A stretch of 12,436 nt of DNA from Desulfonatronospira sp. (lineage in GTDB: Bacteria; Desulfobacterota; Desulfovibrionia; Desulfovibrionales; Desulfonatronovibrionaceae): the NCBI GenBank assembly GCA_007127015.1, contig SLAE01000133.1, positions 1-12,436 of the forward strand, in the 5' to 3' direction. The position numbers and the translations under genes are program-made. The notes under the pieces were generated by a model. It searched no databases and was not told the origin of the DNA. It saw only the letters and a list, made by a program, of their open reading frames with translations. This document shows, piece after piece, positions 1-6,643 of the stretch (position 1 is the first letter of the stretch; each line of letters opens with the position of its first letter).

Positions 1-19
1 CGGGCATTATCCTTCTGTA

Positions 20-289
20 TCAAGGGGTTTTATCCCTGCCAAGCAATTCATCGAGTTCATCCATTTCCAGTATTTCAGCAGGGGAGAAATCCGGACAGGC
101 TTGGCGATTGAAATCAAAGCGCTTCTTCTTGATCAGGCTGCGACTTTTTTCAAATTTATGCTCCATGATCTCATCCAGATAAGGCTCGAATTCAGGGTCA
201 AGAAGACAGATGCCCATGGAAGTCGGACCATCGTCGTCCGGAAAGCAGTGTTCACAGTCTATGCAGGTAAGTTCAGGCTGCAGGTTCAT
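20..289 (-). CDS. Small acidic Cys-rich protein, unknown function
   Basis: This 89-residue protein is not one I recognise. Its N-terminus carries Cys9, Cys12 and Cys15 (CxxCxxC), followed by Cys28 and a lone Cys65 in the motif ACPDF. That arrangement suggests a small metal-binding knuckle, either zinc or Fe-S, but the family is unknown to me. The rest is soluble and strongly charged: a basic stretch near residues 50-58 (KKKRF) and a very acidic tail with no signal peptide or membrane segment. The ATG start is supported by an AAGGA Shine-Dalgarno sequence 7 bases upstream. It is the last gene of a cluster with the DUF1980-like gene and a tiny ORF, only 3 bases after that ORF's stop, so it is probably co-transcribed with them. 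Function is left open. Confidence 0.75.
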   Translation of the reverse strand: MNLQPELTCIDCEHCFPDDDGPTSMGICLLDPEFEPYLDEIMEHKFEKSRSLIKKKRFDFNRQACPDFSPAEILEMDELDELLGRDKTP

Positions 290-292
290 AGT

Positions 293-418
293 TTATTCCT
301 TGTTGTACTCCTGTTTCAGGTTGAAGCATTCGTGAAATGGATCTTGCACATTACCTTGTCGCGTAACAATCATCCATAAGGTGATATATTTTCTGACACA
401 ATGGATCTGAAAATTCAT
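293..418 (-). CDS. Possible 41-residue small protein, coupled to upstream gene
   Basis: A 42-codon frame including its stop begins at an ATG whose last bases form the stop of the DUF1980-like gene (ATGA overlap at 415-418). It ends three bases before the start of the 89-residue Cys-rich gene. The predicted protein starts MNFQIHCVRK, has two cysteines (Cys7 and Cys31) and a polar C-terminus ending KQEYNKE. A short hydrophobic patch (ITLWMIV) sits near residues 12-18 and is too short for a classical membrane helix. No good Shine-Dalgarno sequence precedes it, so any translation would depend on coupling to the upstream gene. The tight fit between two genes is the main argument; chance remains a real alternative. 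Confidence 0.4.
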   Translation of the reverse strand: MNFQIHCVRKYITLWMIVTRQGNVQDPFHECFNLKQEYNKE

Positions 419-1251
419 GGCTGATGCTGCCAGTAAAGATAAGGATACACGTATGTCTGATCAGGAGGGGAAATTTTTTCCGCGTCAAGAACTGTGATCA
501 TCAGCATATTCTGTTCAAAAATGATATCCTCATCAATTATTCCCCTGATCAGGACCCATGACTCGTCTTCAAAGACATCAAGACCTTCACCCCGGACCAG
601 GATTCCATATAATGTCGCGTGAGAAATACAGCATGTGGTTGTTTTCCTGGTCAAAGCCAGCTCGTCGACCGACATTGCCGCGTCCCTGTAGACAAAGCCC
701 GAGAGTTCAATTTCTTTGCCCTGAAATCTGTGCTGATAAGCGGCTATGACCAGCATGGCATCCAGGTATGTTTCGTCGTCAACCACGATCCTGTCCATGC
801 CCAGAAGTCTTTCCGCCAATTCCGTATAGTAGTCCTTGTCGTAAAAAACCCCCAGCTCATTTTTCAGGGTCTGCTGCTCTGGAGGCAGTACTTCATCAGC
901 TGATCGAGGCATTTCGTAGTTTTCCCACCATTCAGGATTGATCTCGCGGGGCTCCGCATAGAAGTCCGCCTCCTGATCGTCGCAGGCGCCATTGGAGGTT
1001 GCCTGGTGAATGTCGTCCACTCTCTCATTGAGCGTACCGGCATCCACAAGTTTAGAAGAAATGGGTAAACCGAGAAAAAGGAGGAAAAAAACCAATACGC
1101 GCAAGACTGTTTTCGCTTCAGGAGAGGTCCTTGGATTTTCCAGGTGTCCGCTGGCAAGCTCCGGCTCAGAAACTTGACGGGTGTGGAAAATTGCCGGCAA
1201 TGACTTGAACAGCTCAAAGCTGATTGTCGAGAAGTTAATTTTAAGGGGCAT
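415..1251 (-). CDS. DUF1980/YcgQ-like (TIGR03943-type) membrane-anchored protein
   Basis: The 278-residue product has one hydrophobic segment at about residues 49-63 (VLVFFLLFLGLPI). A roughly 100-residue acidic linker follows, then a C-terminal domain (about 175-273). That domain matches what I know of the DUF1980/YcgQ family: GKEIELSGFVYRD, a Cys-Cys pair at 207-208 within TTCCISHATLYG, a WVLIRG strand, and the terminal PYLYW. Family members usually carry two or more N-terminal helices and are often encoded beside a DUF318 (YcgR-like) permease, suggesting a role in metal or small-molecule export, but this is not proven. Here the N-terminal helices are reduced to one segment, preceded by about 45 polar residues, and no permease gene is in view. 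The ATG has only a weak GAGA-type ribosome site, so an internal start nearer the helix is possible. Its stop overlaps the start of a tiny ORF. Confidence 0.7.
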   Translation of the reverse strand: MPLKINFSTISFELFKSLPAIFHTRQVSEPELASGHLENPRTSPEAKTVLRVLVFFLLFLGLPISSKLVDAGTLNERVDDIHQATSNGACDDQEADFYAEPREINPEWWENYEMPRSADEVLPPEQQTLKNELGVFYDKDYYTELAERLLGMDRIVVDDETYLDAMLVIAAYQHRFQGKEIELSGFVYRDAAMSVDELALTRKTTTCCISHATLYGILVRGEGLDVFEDESWVLIRGIIDEDIIFEQNMLMITVLDAEKISPPDQTYVYPYLYWQHQP

Positions 1252-1444
1252 GAATTATCTCATATTTTCAGTCAGAGACATCCTCATATCAAAAAAATAT
1301 TTCTTCGTCATCCGTTTTCGTATCACTCCGGACTCACAGACCATCAGCAAAACCCTTTAAATCGGCCCAGGAGCAGTCCAGATTATCCAGATCATCAAAG
1401 GTTGTGTATTTAAAAATACATGATCTGCTTCTTATGGAAATCTA
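1252..1444. other. Intergenic gap, no convincing gene
   Basis: This 193-bp gap separates the hdrA-like gene from the DUF1980-like gene. It contains a perfect AT-rich inverted repeat, TGTATTT-AA-AAATACA, at 1405-1420, without the GC stem or T-run of an intrinsic terminator. On the minus strand a frame without an ATG runs for about 34 codons in register with hdrA. It follows the tandem TAA TAG that ends hdrA and stops at TGA 1336-1334. Its translation (including FDDLDNLDCSWADLKGF) looks protein-like, so it could be a decayed gene end, but with no start codon I do not call it. No clear promoter for the DUF1980-like gene is visible. Confidence 0.5.
1405..1420. repeat. Perfect AT-rich inverted repeat
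   Basis: The sequence TGTATTTAAAAATACA has 7-bp arms and a 2-base centre. It lies 25-40 bases downstream of the hdrA-like stop. It may be a regulator half-site pair for the downstream DUF1980-like gene or a weak RNA hairpin. The stem is only A/T plus two G-C pairs and lacks a U-tract, so a Rho-independent terminator is unlikely. Confidence 0.4.
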
Positions 1445-4400
1445 TTATAAATTCCTGATCTGCCTGCCGGCCACGGAATCAAGCAGGTGTCGGGTGGGGT
1501 TTGTAGACATTCTCTTGATCTGAGCCGTAAAGGAATTGATCATTTCAGCCAGTTTGATTCCATCCGCCGAGGAGATCCATCCGCTCATAAGCCGCTCCGG
1601 ATTGATGCCCCTTTTTTTTAGCAGGGACTTGATTGACTCCACCCGGTTGGCGGCGTGATATTTACCCTCTCTGTACTTGCATTCACCCATGCGGCAGCCA
1701 AGGATCATGAGTCCGTTCACACCCTCCTGCAGAATCTCCAGAATGATGTCCTGATGCAGAATTCCGGTACAGTTGATCCTGATGATCAATACGTTTGGGC
1801 TATACTGGTGCTTAAGCACTCCCGCAGTGTCCGCGGCCACGTATGATCCCCAGTTGCAGCAGAAGGCCACTATCAAGGGCTCGGGCCTTTTAACCTCCCT
1901 TCTGAAGGTGTCCAGGATGGAGGATATCTGAGCGCTGATCTTTTCCAGACGGTATTCCTCTATGATAACCCCTTTTCTGGGGCAGGAGGAAAAACAGATG
2001 CCGCAGCCTTCGCAGACGGTTTTGTCGATCTTGATCGGACAGCTGGGATGAGTTTCGTTTTCGTGGTGCTCGAAATAAAGAATGGCACCGTATGGGCATT
2101 TATCAATACAGATGCCGCAGCCATCGCAGTTTTCAGTTATATTGGCCTTGAGGGGATCAAAATAAATCCAGCTTTGGAAAAGAATCTGCCTTATTCTGGA
2201 CACCGCGGCCTGGGCCTGGGCCACTGACTCTTCTACAGGCTTGGGATAATTGCATAGTCCGGCCGCGAAAATGCCCTTGGCGATAAGATCAGTGGGTTTA
2301 AGGAAAAAATGCTCTTCAAGCATGAACCCGTTGGAATCCAGGGTGCATTTGAACTGACGGGTTATTTTCTCGCTGTCCTGGTTGGGGACAATGGCCGCGG
2401 CAATAACCAGATAATCGGCTTGTACCTGCAGGGGCATCTTAAGCACGTGATCTTCAATCTTTATGTTCAGATATTCGCCTTCATCCTTCACCACAGGTTT
2501 GTTTTTCCTGGTATAGCGGATAAAAATCACTCCTCTTTTGCGGGCCTCCTCATAAAGCAGTTCCCGCTCCCCGTAGGTGCGGATATCCCGGTACAGGATA
2601 TACACCTGAATTCCCGGGTTAAGTTCTTTGAGAAACAGGGAGGATTCAATGCTGTGCGTGCAGCACACACGGCTGCAGTACTGGGGTCCCGGTTCCCTTG
2701 AACTTACGCACTGAATGAAGACCACAGTCCTGGCCTTTTTGATCTTTTCCGGGTCGGCTTTAAGTTTGCTGTCAAAATCGTGATGGGTGAACACACGATT
2801 GCTTTGGCCGTAAAGATATTCATCCGGCCTGTGTTCCCTTGCCCCGGTACATAATACTGCTGCTCCGTAGCGGATGGTTTCAATAAGCTCAAATCCTTCT
2901 TCTTTAGTAACATGAACCTGGCTGATGAAGTTTCCTATGGAGCCACGGCAGGAAACCACCTGCCCGTTTTTCATCAGAGTTATCCTGGGATTGTGCTCCA
3001 CTTTTGAAATAGTTTCCTCCAGATAAGCCGCGATATCCTCGCCTTTCCAGGTGGATCTGAGATTCAAGGCGTTGCCGCCAAGATGATCTGACTTCTCCAC
3101 CAGGATGGTCTCTATTCCCTGCCGGGCCAGCTCAAGGGACACGGTCATGCCTGTAAGCCCTCCGCCGACAACAAGTGCTTTACGAATTACTTTCTTGTAT
3201 ATCCCGTGCAGGGATTTGTTCAGCCGGACCTTGGCCACGGCCGCCGCAATCTGTAGCTTGGCCTTGTCCAGGGCCTCGAGTGGATAATCTTTATGCACCC
3301 AGCTGTTCTGATTGCGGATATTGGCGATCTCCAGAAGATAAGGGTTCAGCCCGGCGCCTTTAAGAGTTTTCTGATAGAGGCCTTCATGGGTTTTTGGAGT
3401 GCAGGCGGCAATGACCACCCGGTTCAGATTATTCGAAGCGATCTGTTCTGTGATCTTGTCCTGACTTATCTGTGGACAGGTGAAGACATTTTTGTCTGCC
3501 AGAATAACACCGGGCAGGGTCGAAGAGAATTTTAACAGCATCTCGACATCGATTGTTTCTGATATATTGCCTCCGCAGGCACAGATGAACACTCCGATCC
3601 TGGGTTCCTGCCCGGTAACGTCCTTTTCTTCAGGAAAGAATTCGGTCTGAACCATAGTCTGGCGTACATCGACAAGTTCTCTTGTGGCGGCATTGGCGGC
3701 TCCCGCGGCATCGGTTATGGACTGTCGGATGTCCCGGGGAGAGATGATGCTCCCTGCGACATATATGCCAGGTCTGCTGCTCTTGAAGGTGTTAAAGCTT
3801 GAAGTGATGGCGAAGTTATAGCGGTTCATGCCTATGCCCAGCCTGGCGGCCAGGGCCACGGTGTCCTCCCCGGGCATGACCCCCGTGGAAAGGACCAGCA
3901 TATCCTGCGCCTCGGTTATCATCCGGGAGTCTTCGGAAAGATAACTTACTAGCACCCCCTTCCCGTCCGGGCCGGGCATAACGCTGTGCGGCATGCAGCG
4001 CACAAAGCGCACATTCTGGGTTCTGGCATTTTCATAATATTTTTCGTAGTCTTTTCCATGAGCCCGGATATCGTTGAAAAAAATGGTGGAGTCCACCTTT
4101 CTCCCTGAGACATGTTCTCTGGAGATAACCGCCTGTTTCATGGCATACATACAGCAGATACTGGAGCACAGACCGTTGTTGACTCTGTTGCCGGTTCTGG
4201 AACCCACACACTGCAGCCAGGCCACCTTGCGCGGTTCGGCATTGTCAGAGGGACGTCTGAGCACGCCTTTATTCGGTCCGGAAGAGGACAGGAGACGTTC
4301 ATATTCAAGACCGGTGACAACGTCAGGAAAAACCCTGTAGCCATAGTTTTCAAACACGACCGGGCTGAACTGGCTCAGACCGGGAGCAAGGATCATGGAG

Positions 4401-4966
4401 CCGACATTCAGGGTGAGGCTTTTTTGCTGGTCGTTGAAATCAATGGCTCCGGTCGGACAGACTTTTTCGCAAGCTCCGCATATCCCCCGGGTCAGACGCA
4501 GGCAGCTTTGCTCATCGATTACATATTTTGAAGGTACTGACTGCTGATAAAGGATATAGGCCGCTTTTCTGGAGTTCAGCCCCATATTGAAGTTGTCCGG
4601 CACGGATCTGATGCAGGCTTCGGTGCACTGATTACAGGCAATGCATTTACTGGTATCGATATAACCGGGGCGCTTTCTGATGTGCACAGACATTTCGCCC
4701 TCATGCCCTTCAACGTCAACCACCTCGCTCTGGGTATGGATTTTTATGTTCAGATGCCTGGAACATTCAATAAGCAAGGTGCACAGGATGCAAGGGGCGC
4801 AGTCGTTGGTGGGAAAGATATTGTCCAGTTGGGCCATTAGCCCGCCCAGGCCGGACTTTTTCTCCACCAGGTGAACATAATATCCTGCATTGGCCAGTTC
4901 CAGAGCTGAATAAATCCCGACAATCCCTCCACCGATAACGGCCACGCAGCCAGTCTTATTATACAT
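1445..4966 (-). CDS. HdrA-HdrA-MvhD fusion flavin/Fe-S electron-transfer protein
   Basis: This 1173-residue soluble protein is a tandem of two heterodisulfide reductase A modules plus an MvhD (FlpD) domain. Module 1 (1-440) has an FAD-binding GGGIVG at 12-17 and a Cys-rich loop DCAPCILC at 55-62. It also has two Fe-S motifs (CIACNQCTEAC at 108-118; CGACEKVCP at 163-171) and the HdrA signature QCVGSR...CC at 252-272. Module 2 (455-930) opens with the HdrA start CACGGN at 463-468, has a second FAD site GGGLTG at 601-606 and QCVSSR...CC at 752-769. Two ferredoxin motifs follow (CDGCGICIDKCP, CEGCGICFSSCP; 947-997). Residues 1031-1150 match MvhD, including CCNW, a Cys at 1066 and GCRMGEC. HdrA proteins relay electrons and can bifurcate at FAD; MvhD normally links HdrA to a hydrogenase. 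The usual third Cys of the CCNWC motif is Gly1040. An AAGGA site precedes the ATG. It lies 78 bp after the frhB-like gene, so the two are probably one operon. Fusions of this kind are known in anaerobes; the partner and substrate are unknown. Confidence 0.93.
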   Translation of the reverse strand: MYNKTGCVAVIGGGIVGIYSALELANAGYYVHLVEKKSGLGGLMAQLDNIFPTNDCAPCILCTLLIECSRHLNIKIHTQSEVVDVEGHEGEMSVHIRKRPGYIDTSKCIACNQCTEACIRSVPDNFNMGLNSRKAAYILYQQSVPSKYVIDEQSCLRLTRGICGACEKVCPTGAIDFNDQQKSLTLNVGSMILAPGLSQFSPVVFENYGYRVFPDVVTGLEYERLLSSSGPNKGVLRRPSDNAEPRKVAWLQCVGSRTGNRVNNGLCSSICCMYAMKQAVISREHVSGRKVDSTIFFNDIRAHGKDYEKYYENARTQNVRFVRCMPHSVMPGPDGKGVLVSYLSEDSRMITEAQDMLVLSTGVMPGEDTVALAARLGIGMNRYNFAITSSFNTFKSSRPGIYVAGSIISPRDIRQSITDAAGAANAATRELVDVRQTMVQTEFFPEEKDVTGQEPRIGVFICACGGNISETIDVEMLLKFSSTLPGVILADKNVFTCPQISQDKITEQIASNNLNRVVIAACTPKTHEGLYQKTLKGAGLNPYLLEIANIRNQNSWVHKDYPLEALDKAKLQIAAAVAKVRLNKSLHGIYKKVIRKALVVGGGLTGMTVSLELARQGIETILVEKSDHLGGNALNLRSTWKGEDIAAYLEETISKVEHNPRITLMKNGQVVSCRGSIGNFISQVHVTKEEGFELIETIRYGAAVLCTGAREHRPDEYLYGQSNRVFTHHDFDSKLKADPEKIKKARTVVFIQCVSSREPGPQYCSRVCCTHSIESSLFLKELNPGIQVYILYRDIRTYGERELLYEEARKRGVIFIRYTRKNKPVVKDEGEYLNIKIEDHVLKMPLQVQADYLVIAAAIVPNQDSEKITRQFKCTLDSNGFMLEEHFFLKPTDLIAKGIFAAGLCNYPKPVEESVAQAQAAVSRIRQILFQSWIYFDPLKANITENCDGCGICIDKCPYGAILYFEHHENETHPSCPIKIDKTVCEGCGICFSSCPRKGVIIEEYRLEKISAQISSILDTFRREVKRPEPLIVAFCCNWGSYVAADTAGVLKHQYSPNVLIIRINCTGILHQDIILEILQEGVNGLMILGCRMGECKYREGKYHAANRVESIKSLLKKRGINPERLMSGWISSADGIKLAEMINSFTAQIKRMSTNPTRHLLDSVAGRQIRNL

Positions 4967-5044
4967 TGCCAGTCCTTGAGCGTCTGCAGTTTATACACCG
5001 GACGTTGCAGGTACGACATTCTAAAGCCGATTATTATTCACAAA

Positions 5045-6352
5045 TCAAGCCTGTTCATACATGCCGTTCAGAAGTTCAGTCCTGTTCTCCCGGCACTGGT
5101 TTTTTTTCTCCATTGACTTCTGCATGACCCTGGTCAAAGCATTAACCATGTTTGAGCCGGGAATCTTCGGGTTCTGGCGAAGATATGCTCCTGCGTGCCT
5201 ATCTTCCAGTTCCTTAAGTTCTCTTGCCAGGCTTTGATAGACAGGATCCTGACTTTCGCTCATACCGCTCATCTTTGCACTGTACTTGAAATGACCGATT
5301 TGACCCTTCAACTCCCTGATCCTGTTTCTGTCCTTTTCCAGTTGAAAGTCACCTGGAGCCTGCTGCTGTTTGTAGTTTTCAAGGACGCTGCGTTCGGCAT
5401 GGTTCAGGATGTCCATGCCCAGCTGGGTCCTGGTAAGCACAGTGGTCCAGCCTTCTTTAGCACCGATTCCTCCAAAAGAAAGGTCCGCGAATTCAGCAGT
5501 ATAGTCATCGCAGTAGCGGCAGGCCGGTCTCATGATGAAGTCCAGTTCATCCAGGGGCAGAGTGTGGATAGATCCGTTATTCAGGTAAACGTACATACTG
5601 CCCTTGATGTTGATCTTTTTGACCTCGCCCCACTTAAAGTCTCCGATTTTCTCCAGGCGTTTTCTGGAATAGTCATCAAAGGCAAAATTGCCGGAACAGA
5701 AAAGGCCGAGCAGACAATATATTGCATCAGACGGCACCACCCCAAGAGCCTGCATTTTCCTGAGAGTGACAATCTGACATGGAGTGCCTACAAAAGCTAC
5801 TTTCCTGGCCCCGATTTTTTTAACCGCGCTAAGGGCCTGCACTGACGGTGAATAGGTCGAATAATGCTCACTGTACAGGACCATTCCAGGTGAGGTATCG
5901 TAAAATGATCCGCATGCGGACAGAATGTCTTCCCTGGATGTGGCCAGATAAGGTTCCCTGTTGAACAGGCCCACATGCTTGGACACGATGGCCCCGTCAA
6001 TACGTCCGGTGTCCATCAGGCGCAGAAGAATTCCTGTTACCGCTCCTCCGTCAGTGGCTCTTTCGCGGATCTCGTCATCCGCCGCACGGACAATGCTCGT
6101 GGAGATGATTCTGCCCAATGGTTCGCTCCATCCGGATTGCTTCTTTATTTCATCATCCAGTTCATCGATTTCCGGGCAGAGCATAGAACATATACCACAC
6201 TCGATACACTTGGTCTTGTCCTTGTACCTGGGATAGCCTTCTTCTCCAAGTTCAAGGGCTCCATAGTTGATGGACGTACAAAAGGTTACGCAGCCGCCGC
6301 ACCTGTGACATAGACTGCGCACTTCCTGAATCAGATCTTCAAATGATCTCAT
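5045..6352 (-). CDS. FrhB/FdhB-like Fe-S flavoprotein (coenzyme F420 dehydrogenase beta family)
   Basis: The 435-residue product has two N-terminal 4Fe-4S motifs, CHRCGGCVTFC (15-25) and CIECGICSMLC (49-59). The FrhB N- and C-terminal domains follow, with the typical ATDGGAVTG (99-107), GTPCQ (190-194), GLFCSGN (216-222) and the late pair CRYC followed by DLSFGG (278-295). The C-terminal 60 residues are polar and helix-prone. FrhB proteins bind FAD and exchange electrons between a reduced deazaflavin or other two-electron carrier and Fe-S clusters. Members outside archaea may use something other than F420, and the sequence does not settle which. It is the first gene of a pair with the HdrA-MvhD fusion and would be the electron entry or exit unit. 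AAGGAG lies 8 bases before the ATG. A sigma-54-like promoter and a dyad lie upstream, beside a sigma-54 activator gene. Confidence 0.9.
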   Translation of the reverse strand: MRSFEDLIQEVRSLCHRCGGCVTFCTSINYGALELGEEGYPRYKDKTKCIECGICSMLCPEIDELDDEIKKQSGWSEPLGRIISTSIVRAADDEIRERATDGGAVTGILLRLMDTGRIDGAIVSKHVGLFNREPYLATSREDILSACGSFYDTSPGMVLYSEHYSTYSPSVQALSAVKKIGARKVAFVGTPCQIVTLRKMQALGVVPSDAIYCLLGLFCSGNFAFDDYSRKRLEKIGDFKWGEVKKINIKGSMYVYLNNGSIHTLPLDELDFIMRPACRYCDDYTAEFADLSFGGIGAKEGWTTVLTRTQLGMDILNHAERSVLENYKQQQAPGDFQLEKDRNRIRELKGQIGHFKYSAKMSGMSESQDPVYQSLARELKELEDRHAGAYLRQNPKIPGSNMVNALTRVMQKSMEKKNQCRENRTELLNGMYEQA

Positions 6353-6463
6353 GACTTTGCTCCTTGTTTAAGGGTTTATTATTATTTGTGCAGAGTTTTA
6401 TGCATCGTTATAAAAAAACAGTTTATGTTTTCGGGTTCATGAAAACGCTTGATCTTTTTTTAG

Positions 6464-6479
6464 AACAAGATTTATGCCC
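6464..6479 (-). promoter_or_regulatory. Candidate sigma-54 (-24/-12) promoter for frhB-hdrA
   Basis: Read on the minus strand, GGGCATAAATCTTGTT fits the sigma-54 consensus TGGCAC-N5-TTGCW with exact -24 to -12 spacing. GGCA and TTG are present; the main departure is T for the usual C in the -12 GC. The predicted transcription start is near 6453, giving a leader of about 100 bases. A sigma-54 activator gene is immediately upstream, and the dyad at 6566-6580 sits at about -120, a normal activator distance. The imperfect -12 element limits confidence. Confidence 0.4.
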
Positions 6480-6565
6480 GCAGAAAAAAACTAAAATATA
6501 ATAAATGTTTATGCTGCAGCTTTTTAGCAGAGAACTTAAGAACTGTTTTATAAAAAGATGTTTTT

Positions 6566-6580
6566 TCTTGTTCAGCAAGA
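6566..6580. promoter_or_regulatory. TCTTG-N5-CAAGA dyad, site 3 (putative activator site)
   Basis: TCTTGTTCAGCAAGA has perfect 5-bp arms around 5 bases. It matches in form the two dyads upstream of the adjacent activator gene and agrees with site 2 at 12 of 15 positions. It lies about 214 bp before the frhB start and about 95 bp upstream of the candidate sigma-54 promoter. The best reading is an upstream activating site for the neighbouring regulator. Confidence 0.5.
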
Positions 6581-6643
6581 CAGGATCATGATTTTTTAAG
6601 TTGGAGAAATGGGGCAGAAGTTTGAGTAGATGAGGCTAAACTA

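Larger units (their letters stand above)
6353..6643. promoter_or_regulatory. Regulatory region between activator gene and frhB-hdrA
   Basis: This AT-rich 291-bp region follows the activator gene and precedes frhB. It holds the TCTTG-N5-CAAGA dyad, a -24/-12-like element, and a GTTTTC-N8-GAAAAC inverted repeat at 6427-6446 that would fall in the 5' leader. There is no convincing small ORF and no intrinsic terminator with a GC stem after the activator gene, so read-through from it is possible. The size and layout fit an enhancer-dependent promoter. Confidence 0.55.

Noticed and set aside
1334..1441. Open frame downstream of hdrA, in its register, with protein-like translation
   Set aside because: It has no usable start codon and follows two tandem stops. 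It could be a decayed tail but cannot be supported as a gene.
5195..5845. 216-codon plus-strand open frame inside the frhB-like gene
   Set aside because: It is antisense to a gene with clear FrhB motifs and has no recognisable domain, so it is a shadow frame.
6362..6373. CCTT-AAAC-AAGG hairpin covering the frhB ribosome site
   Set aside because: The stem is only 4 bp and too weak to argue for translational control.
6456..6470. Possible fourth TCTTG-N5-CAAGA copy (right arm CAAGA only)
   Set aside because: The left arm reads TTTTT and matches at only three of five positions. The right arm is also explained as the -12 side of the sigma-54-like promoter.
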